Assembly (NCBI RefSeq): GCF_036898095.1 | Contig: NC_090745.1 | Span: forward strand, 78,419,130 to 78,483,129 | Length of the DNA stretch: 64,000 nucleotides | Direction: 5' to 3' | Source: Palaemon carinicauda | Taxonomy: Eukaryota > Arthropoda > Malacostraca > Decapoda > Palaemonidae | Shown: positions 22,713-34,300 of the stretch, in pieces | Numbering within the stretch: position 1 is the stretch's first letter | Layout of the letters: each line of letters opens with the position of its first letter | Translations under genes and position numbers: made by a program | The notes under the pieces: generated by a model | Told to the model about the DNA's origin: nothing | Seen by the model: the letters and a program-made list of their open reading frames with translations, nothing else | Databases searched by the model: none

Positions 22713-24232
22713 CTATTGCTGTCTGAAGCTGTGGGCAGTCAGACTGCCATGGCTGGATCTGGCCCCCCTTCTCTTACCTCGTCTTTCGTCAGAACGAGAG
22801 GTGCCTCTGTTGGAGGCTCTGCCACGAAAGGCAGGAATGAATCTGGAACCAGGTGTATCTAACTTGAGTTTGTTGCTTGAAAAAGATGATGGCAAAACTT
22901 TGCGAGCTGTTTTAGCAACTAAATCATGCATATCCTTCAACGCAAGAGATGACGCTATATCTTTGATAAGATCTTGGGGAAACAGAGCACGTGATAAAGA
23001 AGCAAAAAGGAGCTCCGACTTCTGGCACGGAGTAACTCCCAAATAAAGAAATGAGCACAATGACTCCCTCTTCTTTAAAATTCCTGCAGTAAAAACAGCC
23101 GCAAGTTCGTTAGAACCGTCCCTTATAGCCTTGCACAATACAGGACATAATCTGTATGGCAGTATCATTGTTAGAAGGAGACACCTTCTTACTTAAGGCC
23201 CCCAACGACCAATCAAAAAAATTAAAAACTTCAAACGCACGAAAGACTCCTTTAAGCAGATGGTCAAGCTCTGAAGAAGTCCACAACACCTTGGAGCGTC
23301 TCATGGCTAGACGACGAGGAGAGTCTACCAGGCTTGAGAAGTTTCCCTGGGCAAAGGCAGGAACTCCCAAGCCGAGAACTTCTCCCGTGTCATACCAGAC
23401 GCTCGAACGAGAAGCCAGTTTAGAAGGAGGAAAGCAAAGGAAGACTTTCCAAGACCTCTCTTGGTCTCCAACCAGTCTCCCAGCAAACGCATGGCCCTCT
23501 TAGAAGAACGAGAGAGCACTAACTTCGTATAAGAAGGAGCTGAAGCAGTCATGCCTAAAGTAAATTCTGAAGGCGGCGAACGTGGAGCAGCAGTCACAAA
23601 ATGAGCCGGAAAAACTTCTATAAAAACATTCATAATTTTCTTAAAAGATAGGGATTGTGGGACAACTCTAGGCTCTTCCTCTTCAGACAGGATCCCCAAA
23701 TGCACTTTAGTCAAAAGAGGATCATCAGCTTCTTCTTCATCCGACAAAACAATATTCTTGTGAGAAGGTGAAGTCATAGAATTTCGCAAAGGTAAAGCTT
23801 GACAGCCTACATCAACCTGTAGCTGAGTAGCAGTCAAGGCAGGAGGGTCGACGTCACGTCGTGACTGCAGTGACTGACGCTCGACGGCACGTCGTGACTG
23901 CGGTGTCTGCAGCTCGACGTCACGTCGCGACTGCGGTGACTGACGCTCAACGTCATGTCGTGACTGCAGTGACTGCAGCTCGAAATCACGGCTGGACTGT
24001 AAGGACTTACGCTCATCGTCACGTCAAGATTTACGATCCACATCTCGCTTGACAGCAAGCTAACACTAGGGTTAACGTCAGCGTGACGTAAAGCTTCACG
24101 CTTAGATGGTTGAAGACCTGAGTCACGCTTAGCAGAACCGTGACGTACTGCAAGTAAGGGTTCCTGTCGAACAGAAGCAGGACCGTAGGCCTGCATTAAG
24201 GTGGACAGGTTAGACTGCATGTCCTGCAAAAC
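22713..24232 (-). pseudogene. DIRS Gag-like ORF1, copy C1 (frameshifted, 5' truncated)
   Basis: Family-3 Gag broken over several frames (22713-23168, 23110-23370, 23325-23837, and upstream to 24232). It aligns with the intact Gag C-terminal part of C2 (56495-57706): SPPSEFTLGM, KLVLSRSSKRAMRLLGDWL, ELLFASLSRALFPQ, and a basic RG-rich tail (RFIPAFRGRASNRGTSR). The N-terminal part includes an 11-residue repeat encoded by a 33-bp minisatellite and the conserved DMQSNLSTLM block. It is cut at 24232 by D1, and the remaining N-terminus is not found on the other side. Confidence 0.83.
23848..24045. repeat. 33-bp minisatellite in family-3 gag (about 6 copies)
   Basis: Degenerate 33-bp units built on TCGACGTCACGTCGTGACTG, in frame with gag so that each unit adds 11 residues of the type QSRRDVERQS. 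The unit contains the palindrome GACGTC. C2 has only a single unit-like segment at the matching place (about 57655-57700). Confidence 0.85.
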
Positions 24233-24586
24233 ATGACAAATTCGGAGATAATTTGTATTTTTCCTAACCATACAAACCTTAGCTATTTACATAGGATTTA
24301 CTTTCGGCGTAGCTGAAATGACGAGCCATTAGAATTTTAACGAGGGTGTATTACCTCCGCGCTAGTTAGCAAGGGGTAGGGGAGTGGTAGCTAGCTACCC
24401 CTCCCCCCCTCACACACCGGTGAACTGCTTCACTTCACTTAGAGGTAGGACTTGCCTTGGGGGACAGGGCTGGTGGGAAAATATGTGTAAATAGCTAAGG
24501 TTTGTATGGTTAGGAAAAATACAAATTATCTCCGAATTTGTCATTTGTTCCGTAACCGAAATACAAACCAAGCTATTTACATAGGG
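24233..24586 (-). repeat. Right ITR and ICR of copy D1
   Basis: The right end ATGACAAATTCGGAGATAAT starts the ITR. The ICR at 24488-24586 reads GGTTAGGAAAAATACAAATT...TTTGTCAT (complement of the right end) joined directly to TTGTTCCGTAACCGAAATAC (complement of the left end), so it reconstitutes the circle junction. The GGTAGC...GCTACC foldback lies between them. Confidence 0.9.
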
Positions 24587-25068
24587 TGACTTACCCTTAA
24601 GAAGGGTGGAAAGTCCCCAGCCTTACTGGCTTTGGCTTACCCGGGGACTCAGAATCCGAGTGAGCAGCACTCGAGAAAAAGAGTCCCTGCACCTCGCAAT
24701 TTTCTTGCTACGCAAGAAACGTGCCGCCTACATAAGCTTGTGTGTGGAGGGAAGAAGTGTGACTTGTCCTAGGAAGTCGACCTGAAGTCCTTTAGCTGGA
24801 ATTCTAGGCTAGGACGTTCCCAATACCACCTCATCAGGGTATGGGGGACGTGACAGTATTAACTTAATACTAGGAACACAAGGAAGCATGGATTTACCTG
24901 CAAAGGTTTGAGGTCAGCTATGCAGAGAACCCAGGATGCTGCTTTCCCCAAGAGAGGGGAGGATGAAGAAAGAAGTAAGGGCCAGACATACTTCTTTCAT
25001 TCATGCAGTCTAAAACTGGATAACAATCCCCTCAACCTTCTGCTACCTGTCCATTAAGGAGCCTGAGG
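24587..25068 (-). other. 3' spacer of copy D1
   Basis: No gene seen. It matches D2 at 34301-34779 nearly base for base, including the GGACGTTCCCAATACCACCT block. Confidence 0.6.
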
Positions 25069-26160
25069 TTAGACCAGCTGTTCTGTAGCCACCACAGGGC
25101 CGATAGAAAACGTATCGAGGCTCCTGTGGGTCACGTCCTGCAGGTAGTGGGCTGTGAAGGTCGTTAGACGCTTCCAGACTCCAGCTTGTAGCACCTGCGT
25201 CACAGAGTAGTTTCACTTGAAGGCCAGGGACGTTGCGATGCCTCTGACACCGTGTGCCCTAAGGCGACGTAGAGGAGGAGGATCTGGATTCAGGGCGTGA
25301 TGGATAACCCTTTGAGTTAAGGCTGAAAAGGCATTCTTGATGACCCTCCTCTTCGTCCTCCCTGTGCTTCCAAACAGGGCTTGCACGTGAGGACGAACTG
25401 CAGCTGTTCTTTAAGATAACCCCTCCGACTCCTTACTGGGCATAGTAGGAGAAGGTCTGGGTCATCTGTTACAGAACGGAGACTCGAAATCCTGAAGGAG
25501 TCAACCGAAGGTCCGGGACTCCCAGATTTTGAGTCTAGTAACCAACTCGGGGACGAACCTGAACGTTACCTCCACCTATCCTCTTGAATGGGCGACGTCG
25601 TACAAGAGACCATGAAGTTCGCTGACACGCTTGGCCGAGGCCAGAGCGAGCAGGAGCACCGTCTTCCAAGACCGGTGACGATCAGAAGCCTGGTGTAATG
25701 GTTCGCAAGAAGATCTCTTAAGAGCCCTAAGAGGTCTCACTTCCAACTGGGGGCAGGTAAGTTCGTAGTTTCGTATGAGCAAAGAAAGATCCAGCGAGGA
25801 GGAAATGTCTATTCCTTTCAGCTTGAAGGCCAGGCTTAAGGCTGAGCGATAGGCTTCCACCGTTGAGAGCGAAAGGCGCATTTCCTCCCGCCGATATACA
25901 ATGACTCCGCTATTGCTGGAATAGTGGCATCAAGGCGAGAGGTACCTCTCCCACAACACCAACCACAGAAGACTCTCCACTTCGCCTGGTAGACCCCTGT
26001 GGGTGACTTTCGCAGGTGTCGAGACATCCGCTCCGCAACTTGTTGCGGAACGCCTCTCTCTGTGAGGGGATGCTGGATGGTCTCCAGGCGTGAAGCCGAA
26101 GCGATGCTACGGCTTGTGGTAGATGTTGCAGTGTGGTTGTTTGAGTAGATCGTGTCGTGG
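25069..26160 (-). pseudogene. DIRS tyrosine recombinase, copy D1 (broken)
   Basis: The family-2 YR is recognisable over its length but split by several frameshifts. Visible parts are MSRHLRKSPTGVYQAKWRVF near 26027, the central region with LALASAKRVSELHGLLYD (25576-25700), and the tail matching D2 (KVLQAGVWKR region near 25180). It is inactive. Confidence 0.82.
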
Positions 26161-27620
26161 GGGAAGCTCTCTCAGGAGTGCCGTCAGGAGATGCAGAAGA
26201 TCCGGGAACCACTCTGCATGACGCCGCAGCGGAGCTATCAGAGTCATCGACAGGTTGACCAATAGTCTGGTCTTGTTGAGCCCCCTTCTCAACAGACAGA
26301 ACGGTGGGAAGACGTAGACGTCGAAGTTGTCCCACCGTGTAGGAAGGCATCTTGCCAGAGTGCCTTGGGGTCTGGGACTGGGAGTAGTACAGCGGCTGCT
26401 TGAAAATTCAAGGCTGTCGCAAACAGGTCCACAAGGTCAGGACTTGTTGGCTACCAGGGGGGGGGGGGGCGAAGACCACTCGGTACTCTCTATCTGTGAG
26501 GCCCTGCTCAGACTGTCGGAGAGCACATTCCTTTGTCCGGAATGAAGCGAGCCGATAGGATATTGAGTGGACTTCGGTTCATCTCAGTATCTCTACTGCA
26601 AGATGAGAAAGTTGTCGTTCACAGAGTGACTCGCCAGGGTCGGTTGGAAGTGTTGAAGGGCCAGAATACGGCCTTCATTCCTAGCAGATTGATGTGGAGG
26701 TACCCTTCTGGTTCTGACCATAGGCCTGATTCAGAATGTGCCCCCCCCCCCTTGTTTTGACGAGTCCGAGAACAGCATCAAATGCGGGGGAAGGACGAGA
26801 AGATCCATCCCTTGCAAAGGTTCCTGTAGGTCAACTACCACTGCAGGTCCATTCGTTCCGCAGGTCCCAAAAGGGACCAGAATGTCCGGGGAATCGTTGT
26901 CTTGATTCCACCGGGACTTAGGCCGCCGAAGCAGGGATCTCATCCTGAGGCGGCCGTTGGAACTAGCCTGGCCAAGGAGGAAAGGTGACCTAGGAGGCGT
27001 AACCAAGGTTGGGCGGCTGGAAGCTCTCCTCGTCTGAGGAAAGGTTCTGCGACTCTCCTCACCCTTGCTATCCGGTCATCTGATGGTAAGGCTTGGAGAT
27101 TGGAGTCTAATATCATGCCTAGATATACCAGTTGTTAAGATGGAAGCAGAGAAGACTTCTCGAGAATTACCATGATCCCTAGATCTTGGCAAAGTCCCAG
27201 AAGCTCGTCTCGGTGTCGAAGAAGGGTCGATTCCGAGACTGCCTGGGTTAGCCAGTCATCCAGAAAGCGAAGAAAACGGATGCCGCTCCTGTATGGCCAT
27301 GAAGATAACAGGGTGAACATTCTGGTGGACACCTGCGGTGCTGTGGAGAGATCGAAACACAGCACCTTGAACTGGTATAACTTGTTGTCTAGGCTGAATT
27401 TCAAGTACTTTCTGGAAGACGGATGGATTGGGATTTGGAAGTACTCGTCCTTCTACGAGCCTGATTGACTCTGCTGGTCCATGCTGAACGAAATTTGTTC
27501 GACAAACTTGTTCAGGGCTGAGAGGTCGAGACAGGTTTCCAGCCTTCCGACGCTTTCTTACAAGAAAGAGTCGACTGAAGAAGGCGGGGGGGGAGCCGTC
27601 GATGACTTTTTGGAGAGCAT
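26160..27620 (-). pseudogene. DIRS RT / RNase H ORF2, copy D1 (broken)
   Basis: The RT core is at 27135-27404: LYQFKVLCFDLSTAPQVSTR then FLRFLDDWLTQAVS, so the DD pair is kept although Tyr is Phe. Frames at 27512-27958 carry the RT N-terminal part. RNase H and the methyltransferase-like tail survive only as fragments (near 26100-26760), with several indels and long G/C homopolymer runs (26458-26468, 26741-26750). It is inactive. Confidence 0.78.
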
Positions 27621-30320
27621 ACTTCTAGAGCATGGTCTCGATTAATGCCCGAAGGGCTAGCCCCTTTGCTGAACCCATGGCATAGGAGCTCAGCAACGCT
27701 GGATTTGCTGTTAGTGGAGGTAGAGATGTAAAGAACGGGACGCGATATCCTAGGCTGATCACGGAGATCGTGCAGGAAACGGCCCCAAGTTGTTGCCACC
27801 TGAGCGCGCAACCTTAGGCATCCCCCTACTGGGGACCATGCAGGGGGGTTGCCAATCCTAGCGTTTGCGGCCTCGGCCGCTCCCTCAGGATTATTGCCTC
27901 CCCAGGAGGACTTCTCGCCCTTCTTGTCTCTAATAGGAGGGTGCTGGTGTTTAGACACCTTGTCTTAGCTGCCGGGGCCGGTTCCGATGTCTTAGGCTGA
28001 CGAGGCTGTTGTTGTTGAGGCGCTGGAGGCTTTTAGGGTCTGGATGTAAGCGCCTTTGGAGGAGCGAACCGTGATTCGACTTTCTCCACTTCTCAGCTGT
28101 CCGTTCCCCGTCCTTGGGCTCAAAACAAGGTCTTTCCAAGGGTGGAAGAGTGTCTGAGCTTGCCGACATCCATGGTTGGGACTTCCGAGAGGAACCTCTC
28201 GGTCACTGCATCTCAATGCTTCAACATCGAGTTTGCCCACAAGTTCGAAACTTGGTGAGCCGAGAAACGATGGTGCTCGTGCCCGAGAGGAGGAAAGTTT
28301 CCATGGCCTTCCTGGAGCTCTCCTTGGACAAATTCTTGGATCGCAACAGGATGCCCAGAGATCCAAGCCAGACGACCAGCCACGAAGTGGCCCGCATGGC
28401 ACACTTTGCGGCTTTCTCCTGGCTTAAGATCTCCGAAGACGAGAAAGTCACCTGCCGGGCGGAGAATTTCTCGAGAGAAAAACTCCCTGGTAAGCCCCTT
28501 CCGGTGGAGAGGAAGGGCTAAACCAGGTTCCCCCATGATCTCAAAGTACCTCCTCTGCTGACGGCTGACAGACGCAGTGTCAGCGACTCCCTCTGGGGGG
28601 AAGGGAATCGAACGATCCTGAGGAGTAGAGATGATGGGGCCTGTCTGAAAAGAAGGAGAAGAATGTTGCCCAGACCTCTCTGAAGATTCTTCCTGCTCTT
28701 GCACGTGCCATGCTCTGCGTTTACGGGGTGAAGATCGTGATCTGGAAGTACACGCTCCAGAAGACTCACCAGGTTGCCCGTGTTGCGGAAACCCGACGGG
28801 AATCGCGGTCGAAATCGCCCTGGCACTCGCGCGATGGTAAATCGTTGGTTCGTGCGTGGGTGCGCAGGCGCGTGGGCGCGAAAGCGCGCAGGCGAAAGTG
28901 CGCGTGGGCGCGCAGGTGAGGGTGAGCGCGGTTGTAAGGGCGAGCGCTGGCAGTCGGGAGACCGATGGTGCGTAGGCGGGCGATGGCGCGTAGGCGAGCG
29001 ATGGCGCGTTGGCTAGCGATGGCTCACTGGCGGAAATCGGGCGGGAATCGCGTGATGGAAAACCGTTGGTACGCGTGCGGGCGAACATGGGTGCGCATGC
29101 ACGGCGGCGCGCGGCCGTAAGGGTGAGCGCAGGCGGCCGGGAGACCGATGGCGCATAAGCGAGCGATGGCGCGCGTAAGCGAGCGATGGCGCGCGTAAGC
29201 GAGCAGTGGCGCGCGTAAGCGAGCGATGGCGCGCGTAAGCGAGCGATGGCGCGCATAAGCGAGCGATGGCGCGCGTAAGCGAGCGATGGCGCGCTGACGA
29301 GCGATGGCGCGTCTTGGCGAGCGATGGCTCGTAGGCGGGCGAAGGCGCGTTGGAAAGCGATGGCACGTTGGCAAGCGATGGCACGTTGGCGAGCGGTGGC
29401 GCGTAGCGACCAATCGCGTACAGGAGAGTTAATGCGTGGGCGCGTAGGACACCTACGATGATTGAAGCGTTGGCGCGTTGAAAACGCTTGTGCGCAGGCG
29501 GAGAATTGCGCGGGCGCGTAGGAGATCGCTGGTGCGTAAGGAGAGCCCAGGGGTGCCTGTGAGCGCCCGTGCGCTAGCTTAGGAGTCTCCTGGGCGGCGC
29601 GGTGTGAAGTGGAAGCGTGCTGGCGCGCTGGAACTGGAACCGCGCGTGGGCTCGCTTGGTGCGAAACTTCAGAAGGGCGCTGCGAGTCCAGAAGAACCTG
29701 TGAGCGGCTGTGCGCTAGCGTAGGAACTTCTTGAACTGCGCGCAACGAGGCAGGAACCAGGAGATCGTAGGAGCGTAGTTGCGTAGCCAGAAGATATGCG
29801 CGGCCAGATGATATCGGCGAGGGTGCAGAACCAGAGAGATCGTCGGCGAGGAGGCGAAGGAATAAACTACTTGCATGCGCCCAGATCCGAAGATCGTGGG
29901 CGCGTAGGCGAACGTTGGCGCGTATTGCGCACATCAGGAAAGGGGGGGGCGTAGATGCGCGCTGGCGAGCAGGTGAACATGGAGTTCAGTGAAGAAATAA
30001 TCTCCCTGCCTGCACCCAGATCCGGAGATCGTGGGCGCGAGGGCGAACGTTGGCGCGCATTGCGCACATCAGCAAAGGGCGATCAGATGTGCGCCGGCAA
30101 GCAGGCGATCATGGGCGTGCGCACATGGCGCGTAGCCGCACAGAAGGTCTCAGAAGAGTTGGCGATCAGGAGATCTACGGCGAGACTCAGCTACAGGAGG
30201 TCGCTGGAATGTTGATTCAGCAGAAGTCTGGTCCACAGCAGGTGAGCATTTGCGTACTACTGCGCGCAAGCGCGCAGGAGAACGACGTTACACAGGTAAA
30301 AACCTGGCACAAAAAGGACT
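27560..30320 (-). pseudogene. DIRS Gag-like ORF1 with Arg/Ser-rich region, copy D1 (broken)
   Basis: Family-2 Gag-like protein. One frame is open for 573 codons (28213-29934). Its C-terminal third matches D2 Gag (QQRRYFEIMGE, and the AHQVSNL region). Its N-terminal two thirds are Arg/Ser/Ala/Pro-rich repeats, in part generated by a 20-bp minisatellite that keeps all frames open, so the repeat part of this frame is not reliable protein. The RG-rich C-terminal end lies in other frames at 27951-28402. The N-terminal continuation is at about 30324-32060. Confidence 0.75.
29157..29296. repeat. 20-bp minisatellite in family-2 gag (7 copies)
   Basis: Seven near-perfect units of GCGAGCGATGGCGCGCGTAA. 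The surrounding, older repeats in D1 and the matching region of D2 use an 18-bp unit (six codons). The 20-bp unit is not a multiple of three, so the array scrambles the gag frame. Confidence 0.9.
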
Positions 30321-30323
30321 TAC

Positions 30324-32094
30324 TCACATTCTGAGATAAGCCCTTTGCCCTGAAGGGACCGGTGTCCGTTTGGAAAACGGGAAGGAGTGGCGCCCACAGC
30401 GCTTCTGCGTCCAGGAACGGACAAGGAAGACAAGAAGATCTGGCAGGTGTCGGAGATCGCGAACGAACTGCCGACAGGAGTAGCGAAGCAGCTGCAACGG
30501 TCTGTTCTCGTCGAGGAGGATCCTCTGCGGCTGAAGATGAAGACGACCACGGACAGGAGCACCATCATCAGTCCTTCGAAGAGGAGTCTCGGTTAGTGAA
30601 CTCCCCCGAGGGGGAGAGACACTCGCAGGAGAGACCGTTGGACTCAGCTGCCCCCTCGAAGGATGTTCGGAGGGGGAAACTGAGCCTTCAGCAACAACAG
30701 CAGGAGAGTCCTCCGAAGAAGAGTCTCTATGAGTGTCCTCTCTCGCGAACGAGAGAGGTGAACACTTTGTAGAAGAGCCAGGCAGAACTGATGAAGGCGG
30801 GGGAAGGGGTAGCTGGATCAGCAAGCTGACCGTAAAGAGCAACCCTCCGAAGAGGAGCTCATGCAGCTGCTCAGCCCCTTGAGCGTAGCTGCAAGTGCGA
30901 CCGCTCAGCACCAAGAGCATAATCGCACGAACACCATGGTCCGGCCTTGCAACCGCTCAGCCCCTTGAGCATGGTTACAAAAGCGGTCGCTCAGGACCAA
31001 GAGCATAACCTCCCGAGGACCAGAAAACATTAAGGTAAGAGAAATTGCCCCCCCTGAAGGGGAAAAAAACTCATACCTGGGAAGGGAACCTCCCTCGGAA
31101 GGGAAGTTACCCACCTATGGAGGCGAACCTCCTGAGAGTTCTAAATGAACTAAGGAGCTGACAGTTGTCACAGGAGAACTTCTAGGAGAAGGGAACACGC
31201 CCATGACGAAGTCGTAGAGGAGGAGGCAACGGCAGACTCCCCAGGCCCCAACAGGACAGCTCTGATTCGTTGGCACAATAGGGAAACGAAAACTAGAAAG
31301 ATAACTGTGAAAATAAAAACAATTAGTTAACATTAATTCCCCTGGGGGAACTCCGAAGAGGAACCCCTGAGGGAAAAGAACATAAGAATTACACACCAGG
31401 AATGTGCCCTCCTCCCCCACTGACACTCACGGGAAGGGGGGGAAGGCGGAGAACTGTAACAAAACAGAATTATAACAATTATAATTATGTAATTCATCTA
31501 AGAATGTTCACTAATAGTAAGAACGAATGAACCCTGAAGGGAAGCGTTCTACACAGAAGCTGAAAAGTTAACAAATACAATTAGATTTGATTAAAAATAA
31601 TTGAGACAAAATAAACGGAGTAGCAACTCATCCCGCAACGGGAAGGAAGCTACCGTAATACGTAGTAGAAATAAAAGGGTGAACGACCTCAAGGAGAGAG
31701 AGAGACCGTAGTCAACTAAACTCCCATGTTCCCTACGCTGAGAGACCAAGTTCCCCGTAGGGAAGGAGGAACAGCGGAGAAACAGATTAATAAATAAAGT
31801 CCAGCGATGACAAATCCCCACGGCGCCGCCGAAGGGAGACCGAAGGACCAAGGGAGAGATCGCGACCCATGAAATGTCACCGTGGGGGCCTAGGACCACA
31901 CGGAGATGTTGTCGTACAATGAGTGGACTTCCTACACACACACACACACAGCACAAACACTGAAAAGGAAACTTACTGTATTTCTATACTCAAATTAATA
32001 CATAAACATAAGAATATTTACATATATATTAAGTATAAGAAAAGTAAGTAATTAAGTGAGACAAAACATTAATGGCGTCCATGCGAGGACGGGA
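30324..32094 (-). pseudogene. 5' part of family-2 Gag and leader, copy D1
   Basis: The frame at 30324-30920 includes AEGSVSPSEHPSRGQLSPTV and RTPVPSGQRA, matching D2 Gag (AEGSASPSEHPSKGKLSPTV, RAPVPSGQRD). Further upstream (about 30920-32094) only low-complexity, frameshifted sequence is visible. A tandem repeat of about 86 bp (units from 30869 and 30955, on GCTCAGCCCCTTGAGC) lies inside. The Cys-rich N-terminus clear in D2 was not found here, so this part is diverged or rearranged. Confidence 0.6.
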
Positions 32095-32309
32095 CCGAGA
32101 CGTCTGTTCATTGTCCGAGCCAAAAGTGAAGTGAAGCAGTTCACCGGTGTGTGAGGGGGAGAGGGGTAGCTAGCTACCACTCCCCTACCCCCTTGCTAAA
32201 TAGCACGGGGGTAATACACCCTCATTAAATTCTAATGACTCGTCATTTCAGCTACGCCGAAAGTAAACCCTATGTAAATAGTGTGGTTTGTATTTCGGTT
32301 ACGGAACAA
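32095..32309 (-). repeat. Left ITR of copy D1
   Basis: CCGAGCCAAAAGTGAAGTGA, the GGTAGC foldback, TTTCAGCTACGCCGAAAGTA and the terminal CGGTTACGGAACAA form the inverted match of the right ITR. Confidence 0.88.
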
Positions 32310-32527
32310 TTTAGGTTTAGCGCGAGCAAGGAACCAATGTTGACACCTAACTCGGCAGAGAAGAATTGGAGAACTTTGGAATAGTGATGGTATCCTGCCG
32401 AGTAGTGGCGCTAGTGTACACCCAGCAACCCAACACCTCGATCGCCCACGAGTTTTGAATCGGCTGCCGACCGTCGGAGACGTTAGCTATATATATATAT
32501 CCACCGGCTAAGTTAAATATTTAAAAA
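32310..32527 (-). repeat. Left ITR of copy C1 (family 3)
   Basis: CCGACCGTCGGAGACGTTAG and ATATATATCCACCGGCTAAG match, inverted, the right end of C1 at 16450-16510. The terminus is GTTAAATATTTAAAAA, directly followed by the resumed RT sequence of copy E. Confidence 0.85.
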
Positions 32528-33910
32528 CCAAAGCACAGCATCTTGAACTGGTATTGCCTGTGGTCGTGGATGATGTTTAGATACTTACTTAATGACGGAT
32601 TTACTTGAACTATACAGTACGTCCTTGAGGTCCTGTGTGAACATAAAGTCCTGTGGTCTTACTGCTTGTCTGACTGTGTCTGTCGTCTCCATGCTGAACG
32701 GATCTTGCTCAGGGTTGAGAGGTCAAGGACGGGTCTCCAGCTTCCAGAGGCCTTTTTCACAAGAGTAGACTGAAGAAGACTGGTGACCTGTCGAGGACCT
32801 CCTGGAGAGCACCCTCCTCTAATATGGTCTGTACTTGGCACAGAGAGCCAGCTCCTTTGCGTATCCTGTCATGTAGGAGCTCAATAGAACTGGACTCTGA
32901 GTCAACAGAGGGAGAGATTGTGTGAATGGGACACGATACCCTGAACGAATCACGGACACTGTCCAGGGTTCGGTCCCATGCTGCAACCACCTCAGCCACC
33001 GGCATTGCAGGCATTCCCCCTACTGGTGGACAAGTGGAAGGATTGCCCTCCCTAGCGGGAGCAGCCTCGACTGCTACCTCTTCCTCCTTTCACTCCTTGA
33101 TTGGATTTACTGCCCTTCTGTTGTTTCCAGGCAGGAAAGGGCCTCCTAGACAATTTCTTGGATGAGCTGGTGCTCTTGTTGCTGGTCTGTGACCTGGACT
33201 TTTGCGATTTCCTCAGTGGAAAAGCTGCTCTGTAGGAACTGGATGTCAAGGTCCTCTAAAGGAGAGAGTCTTGGTTAGACTTTCTCCAGTGATCAGCCCC
33301 TCTTTCAACGTCATCAGGACTGAAGAGGGAGGAGCCCTTCAATGTCAAATTCCAAAGTCTGGTCACCCCCAACTTTGGTACCTGTCGATGGGACTTCTCG
33401 ATTACCGAGTCCCGTCGCCTGAGAATCAGGTTCGCCCACCAGGTACTCAACGGTTCTAGTCCCCGATAAAAGGAACGTTGTCATCGACTTTGTGGTGCTC
33501 TCCTGGGACCAATCCTCAGTCTTAATTAGATGATCTACTGACCCTAACCCTAGGTCCAGCCATAAGGTTGTTTACATGACAAACTTCGCGACTTTCTCCA
33601 CGTTCAGGGCGTCTGCTGCGGAGATGGTGACTGGGAGACTTGAGAGTCTGTTGCAAGAAACCCCTGTTTCCAGGGCTTCTATGGCTGGGTCTAGTGGTAG
33701 GGCAGAAAGGGTTTCCTCAGACACCTCATAGTACCTCCTTTGTTGGATAAAAGAAGTAGGAGAAGCTTCGAGGAGGAGCTGGCACGAAGATAGCTCGACG
33801 TGCCGGCTATCTAATCAAGGGCCTCCTCCTTGGCTCCCTTTGACCCCCTAGACTAAGGCAAAGCTACACTGGCCTTGGGAGATCTCTTGGTGCCGTAGAG
33901 ATGATACAAG
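32528..33910 (-). pseudogene. Copy E, 5' part: RT N-terminal half and Gag C-terminal part (family 2)
   Basis: Continuation of copy E after the insertion of C1. The RT N-terminal half is at 32540-33014 (KKASGSWRPVLDLSTLSK in one frame, FRVSCPIHT in another). The basic Ser/Lys/Arg-rich Gag tail is at 33052-33249 and the upstream Gag block WRKSNQDSLL at 33256-33450. Several frameshifts are present. The copy is cut at 33910, within Gag, by D2; the missing 5' half was not located in the window. Confidence 0.78.
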
Positions 33911-34300
33911 ATGACAAATTCGTAGATAATATGACAAATTCAGAGATAATTTGTATTTTTCCTAATCATACAAACCTTAGCTATTTACATAGGGTTTACT
34001 TTCGGCGTAGCTGAAAATAACGAGCCATTAGATTTTTAACGAGGGTTAACTAACCCCGCGCTAGTTAGCAAGGGGGTAGGGGAAGGGGTAGGGGAAGGGG
34101 TAGCTTGCTACCCCTCCCCCCCCACACACACCGGTGAATTGTCTCACTTCACTTAGAGGTAGGACTTGTCTTGGGGGACAGGGCTGGCGGGTAAATATGT
34201 GTAAATAGCTAAGGTTTGTATGGTTAGGAAAAATACAAATTATCTCCGAATTTGTCATTTGTTCCGTAACCGAAATACAAATCACGCTATTTACATAGGG
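33911..34300 (-). repeat. Right ITR and ICR of copy D2
   Basis: The terminus is duplicated: ATGACAAATTCGTAGATAAT (33911-33930) is followed by ATGACAAATTCAGAGATAAT (33931-33950). The ITR and the GGTAGC foldback follow, then the intact ICR at 34200-34300 with the circle-junction sequence. Confidence 0.88.

Larger units (their letters stand above)
24233..32309 (-). mobile_element. DIRS-like copy D1 (family 2, full length, decayed)
   Basis: Complete by structure, about 8.1 kb: right ITR (24233-24480), ICR (24488-24586), YR, ORF2, Gag, leader and left ITR (to 32309). All coding frames are broken by many indels and stops. It is inserted in gag of family-3 copy C1; the bases outside both ends belong to C1, and there is no obvious target duplication. 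Confidence 0.88.
16415..32527 (-). mobile_element. DIRS-like copy C1 (family 3), split by Tigger and by D1
   Basis: Minus-strand family-3 element inserted in copy E. Its right end (TGATATTTTC, about 16419), ICR (about 16575-16661 plus continuation at 19458) and left end (about 32310-32527) are all present. A Tigger element is inserted at TA 16660-16661 inside its ICR region, and a whole family-2 element D1 at 24233-32309 inside gag. The 5' gag and leader seen in other family-3 copies are missing next to D1, so a deletion accompanied or preceded that insertion. All genes are damaged. Confidence 0.83.

Noticed and set aside
29157..29296. CRISPR-like regular repeats
   Set aside because: The units are contiguous with no unique spacers. 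It is a minisatellite within a retrotransposon gag in eukaryotic DNA.
30324..31956. Minor open frames on both strands in the D1 leader
   Set aside because: Apart from the Gag blocks at 30324-30920 no frame has a domain or a counterpart in D2.
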